A DNA stretch of 64,000 bases from positions 1 to 64,000 of the forward strand of contig JAJZRS010000009.1 in assembly GCA_021802545.1 (NCBI GenBank), given 5' to 3'. Under the pieces are notes generated by a model. It was not told the DNA's origin and ran no database searches. It was given only the letters and a program-made list of their open reading frames with translations. The stretch comes from Pseudomonadota bacterium (GTDB taxonomy: Bacteria > Pseudomonadota > Gammaproteobacteria > Burkholderiales > JABEVD01). Position numbers and translations under genes: made by a program. Shown piece after piece: positions 49,581-58,692 of the stretch; position 1 is the first letter of the stretch; each line of letters opens with the position of its first letter.

Positions 49581-49949
49581 TTATTTTGCCGTGTCTCCAC
49601 TTCCAGGAGGTGGACGATTGCAGCATGCTCCTCCGGAAGATCGTGCATTGGACTTCGTATTTTCATCGAGAAAGGCGTACCAGGAAGATTTCAGACGCCA
49701 ACTGAATCCATGGTCGATGAAGATGCCCGCTTCTTCCAGCCAAGTTTCGATATCCCCGATTCCGACGCATGAGGCGTCATAGAAAATATGGAGCCGATTG
49801 GGCGAATCCGCGCGTGCACCGACAATCAGATTCCTTTCCATGAGATTCCTGATCGCCTCCTGTAGGGTTTCTTCCTCGAACGGCTTCACAGGAATATTGC
49901 GGCTGACCACGAATAGACTATCACTTGTTCCTCCGGCAATGTCGCTCAT
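49581..49949 (-). CDS. Hypothetical ferredoxin-like (HMA-like without CxxC) protein of the czc operon
   Basis: The 122-residue protein starts at the ATG at 49949 (GAGGAG site). DSLFVVSRNIPVKPFEEETL, NLMERNLIVGARADS and RLHIFYDASCVGIGDIETWL suggest a beta-alpha-beta-beta-alpha-beta fold like heavy-metal-associated domains, but the metal-binding CxxC is absent. A Cys pair occurs near the C-terminus in SSGGACCNRPPPG. It is the last gene of the MerR-controlled operon, 11 bases after the SHOCT gene. A metal-related role is inferred from context. Confidence 0.65.
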   Translation of the reverse strand: MSDIAGGTSDSLFVVSRNIPVKPFEEETLQEAIRNLMERNLIVGARADSPNRLHIFYDASCVGIGDIETWLEEAGIFIDHGFSWRLKSSWYAFLDENTKSNARSSGGACCNRPPPGSGDTAK

Positions 49950-49960
49950 TGGTATTCTCC

Positions 49961-50194
49961 TCAATTTTCCAAGTCCCGCTTTTTCTGTTCGAATTCCTCG
50001 CGTTCGATCTCTCCGCGCGCATAGCGCTCCTTCAGCAGGTCGAGCGCGGTTTTTTCCCGCTCGCGTCCGGAACAGGTACCGGAACAGTTCCTGACCAAAA
50101 GCGCGAAGGCGGCGATCAACACCCCCCAGAAAAGCAGCATGCCCAACCCCATTCCGCCCCATCCCCAGCCGTAACCATCCATATGACCCCACAT
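49961..50194 (-). CDS. Small SHOCT-domain membrane protein
   Basis: The 77-residue protein has a Gly/Trp-rich N-terminus (MDGYGWGWGGMGLG), one membrane helix (MLLFWGVLIAAFALLVRN), and a C-terminal SHOCT motif (ALDLLKERYARGEIEREEFE). Proteins of this kind are common next to copper and czc efflux genes; their function is not established. A GGAG ribosome site precedes the ATG. Confidence 0.8.
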   Translation of the reverse strand: MWGHMDGYGWGWGGMGLGMLLFWGVLIAAFALLVRNCSGTCSGREREKTALDLLKERYARGEIEREEFEQKKRDLEN

Positions 50195-50290
50195 TTTCGC
50201 TCCTTTCCCGGTCGCGCCGCTGCGATGAGAGTCTCAGCACATTATAGACAGATGAACAAATCCTGGCGGATGAAAGCAGGTCGTCCGCGA

Positions 50291-52195
50291 TCACGATGGT
50301 TTTTTTGCATCGTTCCGCCTGGCCACCCGCAGGCCGTTCATCACCGCCAGCAATTCGCTCGCCTCGTGCACCAGCACGGTGAAAGCGATGCTCAACATCC
50401 CGCTCAGCGCGAGCGGGATCATGACAGACAGCACCGCCACGGAAAACACGATGTTCTGCATGCTCACCTGCCGCACCTTGCGCCCCAGCCGCAAGGCATC
50501 CCCCACCTTGGACAGGTCTTCGGCCATCAGCGCCACGTCGGCGGCTTCGATGGCGGCATCGCTGCCCGCCACACCCATCGCCATACCGCAGGTGGCGGCA
50601 GCCAGCGCCGGAGCGTCGTTGATTCCGTCGCCCACCATCAAGACATGACCGTATTGCCGCTCCAGTTCACGCACGGCATCCACCTTTTCGTGCGGCTTGA
50701 GTCCCGCGCGCACCGCGTCGATGCCCAGCTCTTTTGCCACGACTTCCGCAGCCCGCGCATTGTCGCCGGTGAGCATGGCCACCCGCACGCCCTGGGCATT
50801 CAATCCCGCCACCGCCTCGCGCGCGGTCTCCCGTATCCGGTCGCGCAAGGCGATCAAACCCGATAGTTCATCGCGCTTACCCACCAGCACCACGGTCTTT
50901 CCATGATTTTCCCAGTCATCCAGCGTTTCCCGAACCGATTCCAGATCCATACCCAGACTGGCAAACAGCATCGGGCTGCCGATATGCCAGACTTCCCCCA
51001 GCACCTCGCCCCGCGCGCCCGCGCCAGCCAGCGATTCGAAGGCTGTCACTGCCGCCGGCGTTACGCCTTTTTCCAATGCTTCCGCCACGATGGCGCATGC
51101 CAGAGGGTGTTCGGAATAGCGTTCCAACCCCGCGGCAATGCCGATCAGCTGCGGCACATCCCCCTTCAGGGGCATGACGTCCGTCACCATCGGCTTGCCG
51201 TGGGTGAGCGTCCCGGTCTTGTCGAAGGCCACCATCCTGATCATGCCCAGGTGTTCCAGGTGCGCGCCGCCCTTGATCAGGATGCCGCGGCGCCCGGCGG
51301 AACCGATGCCTGCAGCCATCGCCACCGGCATGGACATCACCAGCGCGCAAGGAGCGGCCGCCACCAGCAGTAGAACGGCGCGCCTGGCCCAGTCGTCCAA
51401 TGGCAGATTGAATATCCACGGCACGACCAGCAGCAGCACGGAAACCATCAGTACCGCAGGCGTGTAGCGTCGGCCGAAACGCTCGATCCATTGTTGCGCT
51501 TTCCCCTTGCGTTCCTGCGCTTCCTCCACCAGGTGGATGATCCTGGACAGGCTGTTGTCGGCAAAAGCTGCCGTTGCCTCCACCTCCAGCGCACCCTGGC
51601 GGTTGATGCTGGCGGCGAACACGGCCATGCCCGGTCCCTTGTCCAGCGGCACCGATTCGCCGGTTACCGGCGATTCGTCCAGGCTGGAATTCCCGGCGCG
51701 GATGATGCCGTCGGTCGGCAACGCCTCGCCGGGCCGCACCAGGAAACGGTCGCCCACCCTCAGGCTGATGGCAGGCACTGTCGCTTCCTGTCCGTCCCTG
51801 AGCAGGCGCGCCTCCCTTGGCGCCAGGTCGAGCAGCGCGCGGATGGCGGAACGGGTGCGGGCGTAGGTGTATTCCTCGGTGCCTTCCGCCGCGCTGTACA
51901 GGAACACCAGCGCCGCCGCCTCGCCCCACAGACCCAGCAGCGCCGAGCCGACAGCAGCCGTCAGCATCAGCATGTCGATGCCGACCGCTCGCTCATGCAC
52001 CAGCTCCTCCAGCCCTTCGCGCACCCAGTAATAGCCGCCCGCCAGCATGGCAAGGAGATAAAAGGCAATTTCGCCTTCATGCCCGAGCAGCCCGGAGTGT
52101 GCGGAAAGATACCCCGCCCCGGCCAGAATGCCACTCGTCATTGCATTGGCGAGCGGCGGGAAGCGCCACCATGGGCCCCTGTAATCCTCACTCAT
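50291..52195 (-). CDS. P1B-type heavy-metal ATPase with APC membrane motif
   Basis: The 634-residue pump starts at the ATG at 52195 (GGAGGA site), overlapping the PII-like gene by 8 bases. It lacks an N-terminal metal-binding domain. Motifs: SPVTGESVP (actuator), DKTGTLTHGKP with the phosphorylated Asp, YSEHPLACAI (HP motif), GDGINDAPAL. The membrane motif that defines the metal site reads AAPCALVM, i.e. APC where most P1B pumps have CPC, SPC or TPC. Helix 8 has VLVHEASELLAVMNG, like the HEG-type motif of P1B-4 pumps. Zn/Cd/Co export is plausible, given the czc context. Confidence 0.9.
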   Translation of the reverse strand: MSEDYRGPWWRFPPLANAMTSGILAGAGYLSAHSGLLGHEGEIAFYLLAMLAGGYYWVREGLEELVHERAVGIDMLMLTAAVGSALLGLWGEAAALVFLYSAAEGTEEYTYARTRSAIRALLDLAPREARLLRDGQEATVPAISLRVGDRFLVRPGEALPTDGIIRAGNSSLDESPVTGESVPLDKGPGMAVFAASINRQGALEVEATAAFADNSLSRIIHLVEEAQERKGKAQQWIERFGRRYTPAVLMVSVLLLVVPWIFNLPLDDWARRAVLLLVAAAPCALVMSMPVAMAAGIGSAGRRGILIKGGAHLEHLGMIRMVAFDKTGTLTHGKPMVTDVMPLKGDVPQLIGIAAGLERYSEHPLACAIVAEALEKGVTPAAVTAFESLAGAGARGEVLGEVWHIGSPMLFASLGMDLESVRETLDDWENHGKTVVLVGKRDELSGLIALRDRIRETAREAVAGLNAQGVRVAMLTGDNARAAEVVAKELGIDAVRAGLKPHEKVDAVRELERQYGHVLMVGDGINDAPALAAATCGMAMGVAGSDAAIEAADVALMAEDLSKVGDALRLGRKVRQVSMQNIVFSVAVLSVMIPLALSGMLSIAFTVLVHEASELLAVMNGLRVARRNDAKKPS

Positions 52196-52517
52196 GACTC
52201 CTCCGAATGGGAATCGCAGCGACAATGTCGCTGACATAGATCCATCCCGCCTCGGCCTGCTCGGTGCGGGCGGCACGCTCGATGATGTCCACCAGTGCGT
52301 CCGTCTGATGGTCTTCGCAGATCAGCTCCAGCTTCGATTCGTTGGTGACCGCCTCGGCCAGTTCGATCGAATAATGCGGCTCCCTGTCATCCACCGCCTT
52401 GAGCAGTCCTTGCGCCGGAATGACGGCAAGATTGCATCCGCACCGCCCCGACTCCTTCAGGGCACGGATGACGTCGGCGATGCGGTGGTTATGGATATAA
52501 GCCTTGATTTCCTTCAT
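52188..52517 (-). CDS. PII-like signalling protein of the czc operon
   Basis: The 109-residue protein has a PII-like ferredoxin fold: MKEIKAYIHNHRIADVIRAL, then CGCNLAVIPAQGLL in the place of the T-loop start, SIELAEAVTNESKLELICED, and ALVDIIERAARTEQAEAGWI then YVSDIVAAIPIR. It lacks the Tyr-uridylylation T-loop of GlnB. PII-like proteins are known beside CzcA-type pumps and are thought to respond to metals or nucleotides. It is placed between czcA and the P1B ATPase. CGC at about 26-28 could bind metal. Confidence 0.75.
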   Translation of the reverse strand: MKEIKAYIHNHRIADVIRALKESGRCGCNLAVIPAQGLLKAVDDREPHYSIELAEAVTNESKLELICEDHQTDALVDIIERAARTEQAEAGWIYVSDIVAAIPIRRSHE

Positions 52518-52571
52518 GCGGATTCTCCTGTTTGGTGATGGCGCGCGGCCCGCAAGCCGCGCACTCCCCGT

Positions 52572-55500
52572 CTACTTCGCTTGTTTGCATTCGCGGCGGG
52601 TCTCCACCCACTCGTACATCAGCGGCAGCAACAGCAGGGTCAGCACGGTGGAAGTGAACAGCCCGCCCACCACCACGGTCGCCAGCGGACGCTGGGTCTC
52701 GGCGCCCACGCCGCTGGACAACAGCATCGGCACCAGGCCGAAGATGGCGATGGAAGCCGTCATCAGCACCGGCCGCAGGCGCAGCGCCGCGCCCTGCCTG
52801 ACCGCATCCCGGATCGAAAGGCCCTGCCACCGCTGGTCGTTGAGGAAGGAGACCAGCACGATGCCGTTCAGCATCGCCACGCCGAACACCGCGATGAATC
52901 CGATGGCCGACGGCACGGACAGGTACTGCCCCGTGACGGCGAGGCCGATTACCCCGCCGATGGTGGCGAACGGCACGTTGGCGATGATCAGCGTGGCATA
53001 GGTGAGCGAGTTGAACGCGGTATAGAGCAGGATGAAGATCAGTCCGATGGTGAGCGGCACGATCACCGCGAGCTTGGCCATGGCGCGCTGCTGGTTCTCG
53101 AATGCGCCGCCCCACTCGATCCAGTAGCCGGCAGGCATCCTCACTTCGCGTTTGATCTTCGCATCAGCTTCTTTCACGAAACCGTCCACGTCGCGGCCAC
53201 TCACGTCCATCTGGATCACTGCGTAGCGTTGCAGCTGCTCGCGCCGTATGAAGGAGTAGCCTTCATCCAGTTCGACGGTCGCCACGCTGGACAGCGGCAC
53301 CAGCGCGCCCGCCCAGGTGCGGATCGGGATGTTGCTGATGGCTTCCACGCTATTGCGGAATTCCGGGGCAAGCCACACCTGGATATCGAAGCGCTTGACG
53401 CCGTCAATCAGGGTGGAAACCGCCTTGCCCCCGATGCCGGCCTGCACCACTTCCAGGATGTCGTCGGCATTCAATCCCAGGCGCGCCGCCGCCTCGCGAT
53501 CGACCTTCACCACCATCTGCGGCTTGCCCTTGTTGGCCTCCAGCGAAAGGTCCGCCACACCCGGCACTTTTTCCAGGGCGGTCTTGATATCCCCGGACAG
53601 GCGGTCCAGCGTCTCCAGATCCTCGCCGTAGAGCTTCAGGGCCAGCGTGGCGCGCACGCCGGAAATCAGTTCCTCGACGCGCATCTGGATCGGCTGGGTC
53701 GCGGCGAAAACCGCGGTGGGAACTTCCTTCTCCAGCGCTTCCTGCATTTTGTGCGTCAATGCCGGGAAGGAAATGGCTTCAGGCCATTGGGCATGCGGCT
53801 TGAACTCCACCAGGATTTCCATGTAGTTCACATCTGCTGTTTCGCCTTTTTCCGCGCGCCCGATCGTGGCAAGGGCTGATTTCACCTGGGGAAACCGCTT
53901 GAGCGCGGCTTCGATGTCCTCGGAGACGCGGATCGATTCCTCCAGCGAGGTGGAAGGAATGCTGGTCACGCGGAACATGATGCTCCCTTCCTGCAAGGTC
54001 GGCATGAATTCCTTGCCTAGGAAGGGAAACAGCGCGAATGTTCCGATCAGCAGGGTAGCCGCTCCGCCGATGACCTTGCGTTTGTTCTCCAGCGACCAAT
54101 CCAGGAGCGGCAGATAAAGCCTTTTCGCCCACTGCACCACGAAGGTGTCTTTCTCCTCCTTGGGCTTGAGGATCAGCGAACTGAGAACAGGCACCAGGGT
54201 CATGGTCAATACCAGGGAACCGATCATGGCGAAGCTGATGGTGAGCGCCATGGGCTTGAACAGTTTGCCCTCCAGCCCGGTCAGGGAAAACAGCGGCAGG
54301 AACACCACGATAATGATCAGGATCGCGAAAGCGGTCGGGTTGATCACTTCGCGCGCCGCCTCCAGGATCACATGAGTCTTGTTGACCGTTTGCTCGACCT
54401 TGTTGGAAAGCAGGCGGAAACCGTTCTCCACCATCACTACCGCGCCGTCCACCATCATGCCGATGCCCACGGCCAGACCGGCCAGCGACATCAGATTCGC
54501 GGACAGCCCCCACTGCTGCATCAGGATGAAACTGATCAGCATGGCGAGCGGCAGCGCCAGAATTACCACGATCGCCGAGCGCACCTCCCCCAGAAACAGG
54601 AACAGGATGATCGCCACCAGGACGGAGCCTTCGACGAGGGCGCTCTCCGCGGTCTTGACCGCCTTCTCCACCAGTTTTGTGCGGTCGTAGATCGGCTTGA
54701 TCGTCACGCCATCGGGCAAAGCCTGGCGCACCGTCTTCAGCTTTTCCTTGACGGCGTCTATCACGTTCTTGGCGTTCTCGCCGATACGCTGCAAGGCCAT
54801 GCCGAGCACCGCTTCCCTGCCGTCTTTGGTCACCGCACCAGTGCGCAATGCGGGAGCCTCCTTCACTTCGGCCACGTCGCGCACATAGATCGGCGTGCCG
54901 TTCCGTTCGGTGACGGAGACATTCCCGATATCGCGCGTATTCGCCACCAACCCCAGCCCGCGCACCAGATACTGTTCCCGGCCCAGGTTGACATATTGTC
55001 CACCCACCTGGCGGTTGTTGGCGGTCAGCGCCTCCATCACTTCCTTGAAGCTCAGCCCGTACTTGATCAGGCGGTTGGGGTCGATCAGCACCTGATATTG
55101 CTTTTCAAAACCGCCCCAGGACATGACGTCGTCCACCCCTGGCACGGTTCTCAGCACCAGGCGGACGTTCCAATCCTGCAGGGTGCGCAGGTCCATCTCG
55201 GAAAGCTTCCTGTCGGCCGATTCGACGGTATACCAGAACACCTGCCCCAGTCCGGAACTGTTCGGGCCGAGCACGGGTTCGCCGTAACCCTGGGGAATGC
55301 CGCCCTTGATCTCCTGCAGTTTTTCGCTCACCAGGCGGCGGGCGAAATAGATGTCCACGTCGTCCTTGAAATACACGCTGACATAGGACAGCCCGAACAG
55401 GGAGACGGAACGGATTTTCTGCACCCCGGGCAACCCTGCCATGCCCCCTTCCACTGGAAAGGTCAGCAGCTTTTCCACGTCCTCGGCGGCAAGCCCGGGC

Positions 55501-55658
55501 GCTTCCGTATAAACATTCACCTGCACCGGCGTGACATCGGGGAAGGCATCCACCGGCACTTCGCGCCAGGCTTTCACGCCGAGCATCACCACCAGCAGGA
55601 ACGCCGCCAGCACCAGCACCTTGTAGCGCAGCGAAAGATCGACAATTTTATTCAGCAT
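52572..55658 (-). CDS. czcA: Heavy-metal RND efflux pump CzcA family
   Basis: The 1028-residue protein is a classical HME-RND subunit. VPVDAFPDVTPVQVNVYTEA near the start is the CzcA/CnrA/CusA signature. The fourth-helix proton-relay motif is AVGIGMMVDGAVVMVENGF, a single-Asp VDGAV form as in CzcA-type divalent-cation pumps. Two large periplasmic domains and twelve helices fit. Followed by a PII-like gene and a P1B ATPase, preceded by czcB and czcC. It exports Zn/Cd/Co-type cations from the periplasm across the outer membrane. Confidence 0.93.
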   Translation of the reverse strand: MLNKIVDLSLRYKVLVLAAFLLVVMLGVKAWREVPVDAFPDVTPVQVNVYTEAPGLAAEDVEKLLTFPVEGGMAGLPGVQKIRSVSLFGLSYVSVYFKDDVDIYFARRLVSEKLQEIKGGIPQGYGEPVLGPNSSGLGQVFWYTVESADRKLSEMDLRTLQDWNVRLVLRTVPGVDDVMSWGGFEKQYQVLIDPNRLIKYGLSFKEVMEALTANNRQVGGQYVNLGREQYLVRGLGLVANTRDIGNVSVTERNGTPIYVRDVAEVKEAPALRTGAVTKDGREAVLGMALQRIGENAKNVIDAVKEKLKTVRQALPDGVTIKPIYDRTKLVEKAVKTAESALVEGSVLVAIILFLFLGEVRSAIVVILALPLAMLISFILMQQWGLSANLMSLAGLAVGIGMMVDGAVVMVENGFRLLSNKVEQTVNKTHVILEAAREVINPTAFAILIIIVVFLPLFSLTGLEGKLFKPMALTISFAMIGSLVLTMTLVPVLSSLILKPKEEKDTFVVQWAKRLYLPLLDWSLENKRKVIGGAATLLIGTFALFPFLGKEFMPTLQEGSIMFRVTSIPSTSLEESIRVSEDIEAALKRFPQVKSALATIGRAEKGETADVNYMEILVEFKPHAQWPEAISFPALTHKMQEALEKEVPTAVFAATQPIQMRVEELISGVRATLALKLYGEDLETLDRLSGDIKTALEKVPGVADLSLEANKGKPQMVVKVDREAAARLGLNADDILEVVQAGIGGKAVSTLIDGVKRFDIQVWLAPEFRNSVEAISNIPIRTWAGALVPLSSVATVELDEGYSFIRREQLQRYAVIQMDVSGRDVDGFVKEADAKIKREVRMPAGYWIEWGGAFENQQRAMAKLAVIVPLTIGLIFILLYTAFNSLTYATLIIANVPFATIGGVIGLAVTGQYLSVPSAIGFIAVFGVAMLNGIVLVSFLNDQRWQGLSIRDAVRQGAALRLRPVLMTASIAIFGLVPMLLSSGVGAETQRPLATVVVGGLFTSTVLTLLLLPLMYEWVETRRECKQAK

Positions 55659-55667
55659 GGCCGTCTC

Positions 55668-56852
55668 CTAGTCCGAATCGCCGATTTGCGATTTGAGCAG
55701 TCGCGCCTTGAGGGCATAGGCCCCGCTCACCACGACTGTTTCTCCGGGCATCACCCCCGACCGGATGACGGCGAGCCCCTGGAAACGCTTTCCGACTGCC
55801 ACCGGGCGAGGTTCGAATCCCCCATCTTTTTCCACGAAAACCGTGGGCTGGCCTTGCATCAACAGGATGGCGTCTTCCGGCAGCAACAGGGCCTTGGAAC
55901 TCGTTCCGGTTTGAATCGCAGCCGCGGCGAACATGTTCGGCTTCAGCCTGCCATCAGGATTGGGTACTTCGACACGTGCCTTGACGGTGCGGGTGCCCGG
56001 GTCCATCACGCTGCTGATGTAGGTAAGTTTCCCTTTGAACACCTCGCCCGGATAAGCCGATACGGTAACGCTTGCCCGCGCGCCGACCCTGACCCTGCCT
56101 AGATCCTTTTCGAACAGATTGGCTTCGATCCACAGCACCGACAGATCGGCAATGGTGAACAGGGACTGATCGGGCTGAGCGAGTTCCCCCAGCACCGCCT
56201 TCTTCTCGATGACCGTTCCGGCGAAGGGCGTGGTCAGCGGAAAGACCGATCCCGCAGCGCGGTCCGGCGCAAGCCCCAGCATGCGCAGCCTGTCCGCAGA
56301 AGCGCGAAGCCGGGCCAGGGACTTCTCGCGCTCGGCTCTCGCCTTCAGATACTCCTTTTCGGGGATGATATTGTCCGCATAGAGCCCAACGGCGCGCTCG
56401 AAATTGGCCTGGGTCAGGGCAGCTTCGCTTGATGCCTGCCGATGGGTCGAGACTGCCTCGCCCAGCTCGATGCTGTCGAGCACAGCGAGCACCTGTCCCG
56501 GTTTCACCCGGTCGCCCAGTTTCGCCTGGACTTTGACAATCCGCCCCGCCACGCGCGGGCCTATGTGGGCTGATTTGTCCTGATTGGCCTGGATGGTGGC
56601 GGTGACCACGATCTGTTCGGCTTTTTCCCGGAGCGCCAGTTGCTGCACCCTGATGCCCGCCCTTCTGGCTTCTTCGGCGCCCAGGACGAGCAATTTTTCC
56701 GTCCCCGCTTTCCGTAATTGTTTTGCCTCATTTTCCTGCACTTTGGGCTTCTCTCCGCATCCGGCGAGAAGGACTGCGGACAGGCCGCCGATCATGAGCA
56801 GCGAGGCCAGTCGTTTCAGGCGGGGTGTTTGTGGGACGTATGTGTTTTTCAT
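55668..56852 (-). CDS. czcB: RND efflux adaptor lipoprotein CzcB
   Basis: The 394-residue protein starts at the ATG at 56852 (AGGA site), with a lipoprotein signal ending LLAGC. It has HlyD-type features: VVTATIQANQDKSAHIGPRV, a lipoyl domain GDRVKPGQVLAVLDSIELGE, a helical hairpin, and TPFAGTVIEKKAVLGELAQP with barrel and membrane-proximal domains. Longer in-frame starts (to 57131) would lie within czcC and are rejected. It lies 9 bases before czcA. Confidence 0.9.
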   Translation of the reverse strand: MKNTYVPQTPRLKRLASLLMIGGLSAVLLAGCGEKPKVQENEAKQLRKAGTEKLLVLGAEEARRAGIRVQQLALREKAEQIVVTATIQANQDKSAHIGPRVAGRIVKVQAKLGDRVKPGQVLAVLDSIELGEAVSTHRQASSEAALTQANFERAVGLYADNIIPEKEYLKARAEREKSLARLRASADRLRMLGLAPDRAAGSVFPLTTPFAGTVIEKKAVLGELAQPDQSLFTIADLSVLWIEANLFEKDLGRVRVGARASVTVSAYPGEVFKGKLTYISSVMDPGTRTVKARVEVPNPDGRLKPNMFAAAAIQTGTSSKALLLPEDAILLMQGQPTVFVEKDGGFEPRPVAVGKRFQGLAVIRSGVMPGETVVVSGAYALKARLLKSQIGDSD

Positions 56853-56881
56853 GTCATGAATTCCTGGGTGAATATCTTGGT

Positions 56882-58177
56882 TCAGCGCGGCTCGGGCTGC
56901 CAGCCCGCCGCAGCTTCCATTTCCACCTGGGTCAGCCGCAATGCAATGCGGGCATCGAGCAGGTCCAGTTGCCCGTCCAATGTCTGGCGGTTGACCAGCA
57001 ATAGTTGCAGCAGGCCGATTTCGCCCGCGCGGAAGGAAACGGCAGACAGGCGCTGGTTCTCCTCCAGTGCAGGGAGCACGGATTCCTCCAGAGCCCGCAC
57101 ACGCGCCCTGAGTTGCGCGAACCGCTCCCACAAGGCGATCACCTGTGCGCGGGTATCCCGTTGCGCGGCCTGTTTCTGTACTTGCGCCTGGGTCAGATCG
57201 GCCATCGCTCGGCCAATCCCGGCATGGTTGCGGCGAAACAGGGGAAGGGGCAATGAGACGCTGAAAGTCGTGACTTTCAGACCGGCATTGTCCGGGGTGC
57301 CGTTTCCCGCACCCAAACTCAGCGTCACATCCGGATAGACTTTCGCGCGTTCCAGGTCGAGACGGCTTCTGGCTGATTTTTCCCGATGGTCGAATGCGCG
57401 CAGCAGCGGGCGGTTGGCGGTCGAAATCAGCAGATCTTCCAGTCCATACGAGGCAGGCGGAAGATCGATGGGCCCGTCCACATTAGGAAAACTGTCGGCA
57501 GGCCATTGCAACAGGACGGCCAGTTCGGCTCGCGCCTGAACCAATTGCTCCCGCAATAAAGACACCTGGTTCTGCGCGCGCTCCGCTTCCACTTGGGCGA
57601 GATTGCCATCGAGACGGCTGTCTTCTCCTGCCGCCACGCGCTTTCCGACCGCAGCCGCCGCTTCCCTGACAAGATTGAGCGTCCGTTCCTCCATTTGAAT
57701 GCGCAATTGCAGGCCGAGCACATGCACGAAGCGGCTCTCCACTTCCGCGCGCAAGCGGCGCCGGGCTTCCGCGATGGCTTCCTGTGTCGCAGCGAGAGAC
57801 TGCTCCGCTGCGCCGCGTCGCTTGCCCTGTTGTCCGGCTATTTCAAAAGTCTGCGCCAGCCAGGCCATTTGCCCGCGGTTGATTTGGTCGGGAGCCCCTG
57901 TTTGAGGAAGAATGCCCTTGCTCCATTCCGCGCCAAGCTGCGGATTGTTCCACAGCGGCGCGCTGGCATCGGCGAGTTCGCCCTGCACCGCGACAAGATT
58001 CGCCTGGGCGGCACGCAATGCCGGGTTGGCCTGTTCGGCCTGAACCCAGGCCTGTTCCAGAGTGATATCCGCTGTCAGGGCTGGAACTGGATGAAGAAGC
58101 GCAAGCAAGAACGGCATCAGGCGGCGCCTCGACCACATCCTGCAGAGCAGGATGCTGCAAACGGTAACGATTTCCAC
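56882..58177 (-). CDS. czcC: RND efflux outer-membrane channel CzcC
   Basis: About 431 residues from a GTG at 58177 with an AAGGAG site 5 bases upstream; an ATG at 58138 is a shorter alternative. There is a signal peptide with cleavage near PALTA. The OEP domains show TolC-family helices (AQANPALRAAQANLVAVQGE; ARVRALEESVLPALEENQRL). Second gene of the operon driven by the MerR-type promoter at 58642-58672. Confidence 0.87.
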   Translation of the reverse strand: MEIVTVCSILLCRMWSRRRLMPFLLALLHPVPALTADITLEQAWVQAEQANPALRAAQANLVAVQGELADASAPLWNNPQLGAEWSKGILPQTGAPDQINRGQMAWLAQTFEIAGQQGKRRGAAEQSLAATQEAIAEARRRLRAEVESRFVHVLGLQLRIQMEERTLNLVREAAAAVGKRVAAGEDSRLDGNLAQVEAERAQNQVSLLREQLVQARAELAVLLQWPADSFPNVDGPIDLPPASYGLEDLLISTANRPLLRAFDHREKSARSRLDLERAKVYPDVTLSLGAGNGTPDNAGLKVTTFSVSLPLPLFRRNHAGIGRAMADLTQAQVQKQAAQRDTRAQVIALWERFAQLRARVRALEESVLPALEENQRLSAVSFRAGEIGLLQLLLVNRQTLDGQLDLLDARIALRLTQVEMEAAAGWQPEPR

Positions 58178-58255
58178 GATCACTCCTTTTGACCAATAGG
58201 CGTTCGCCACTTCATTCGACGCGAACGCGCACTCAAAATTGCTTCGAATCAGGTC

Positions 58256-58603
58256 TTAGGAAAAGAGTCGGGGTGGCCGATAATGGCTTTCTGGAAGAGA
58301 AGGGAGCTGGGATGACTTGCAGACGGGGAAGTAATCGTCTCCAACCTTCATCAAGGGGACCGGATGCAGGAAAAAGATTCCGATGAAATGGCCCTCGGCG
58401 TGGCACCAGTGATTGCACGGGCTTTTAGGCGAAATGCTCCCGATGTGTTCGGGTTCGGCCGTGGAATGGCCATCGGCCTCAGCCAGGCTGCGTTGCTCGT
58501 CGAACCACAAATCAGCTACCGCCTCCTTGTTGAATGTCCAGCCGGCATTGATCACCAGGGTGAGCAGCAGGAACTGGATGATTCGTCGGGCCTTGGCGGA
58601 CAT
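58256..58603 (-). CDS. Small periplasmic protein, CzcI-like
   Basis: The 115-residue protein has an N-terminal membrane/signal segment (IIQFLLLTLVINAGWTF) and a periplasmic part with a Cys/His cluster, NHWCHAEGHFIGI (with CNHWCH at about 63-68), and a C-terminal HPVPL ... RPPRLF tail. Size, first position in the operon and the Cys/His cluster resemble CzcI-type accessory proteins of czc operons. It is the first gene after the MerR-type promoter. Metal binding is inferred. Confidence 0.6.
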   Translation of the reverse strand: MSAKARRIIQFLLLTLVINAGWTFNKEAVADLWFDEQRSLAEADGHSTAEPEHIGSISPKSPCNHWCHAEGHFIGIFFLHPVPLMKVGDDYFPVCKSSQLPSLPESHYRPPRLFS

Positions 58604-58641
58604 GGCAGAATATAGACTTGATTTTCGAACAAGATAAGGTC

Positions 58642-58672
58642 ATGCTAGACCCTGTAGCTGCTATAGGGTCAA
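58642..58672 (-). promoter_or_regulatory. MerR-type promoter/operator of the czc operon
   Basis: On the minus strand: TTGACC (58672-58667), a 19-base spacer holding a 23-base dyad with one mismatch (58648-58670, GACCCTGTAGC / GCTATAGGGTC around a central base), and TAGCAT (58647-58642). The overlong 19-base spacer with an internal dyad is the hallmark of promoters that MerR proteins twist into activity. It points toward the CzcI-like gene and czcCBA; the merR gene starts on the other side at 58693. Confidence 0.8.
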
Positions 58673-58692
58673 GAAAAATATCGGAGAGAAAC

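Noticed and set aside
49950-50294. N-terminal extension of the 49581-49949 gene
   Set aside because: It would run through the SHOCT gene in another frame; the ATG at 49949 has a strong GAGGAG site.
54372-56102. 576-codon plus-strand frame over czcA/czcB
   Set aside because: Antisense shadow, rich in His/Gln/Asp as typical of the complement of membrane-protein genes.
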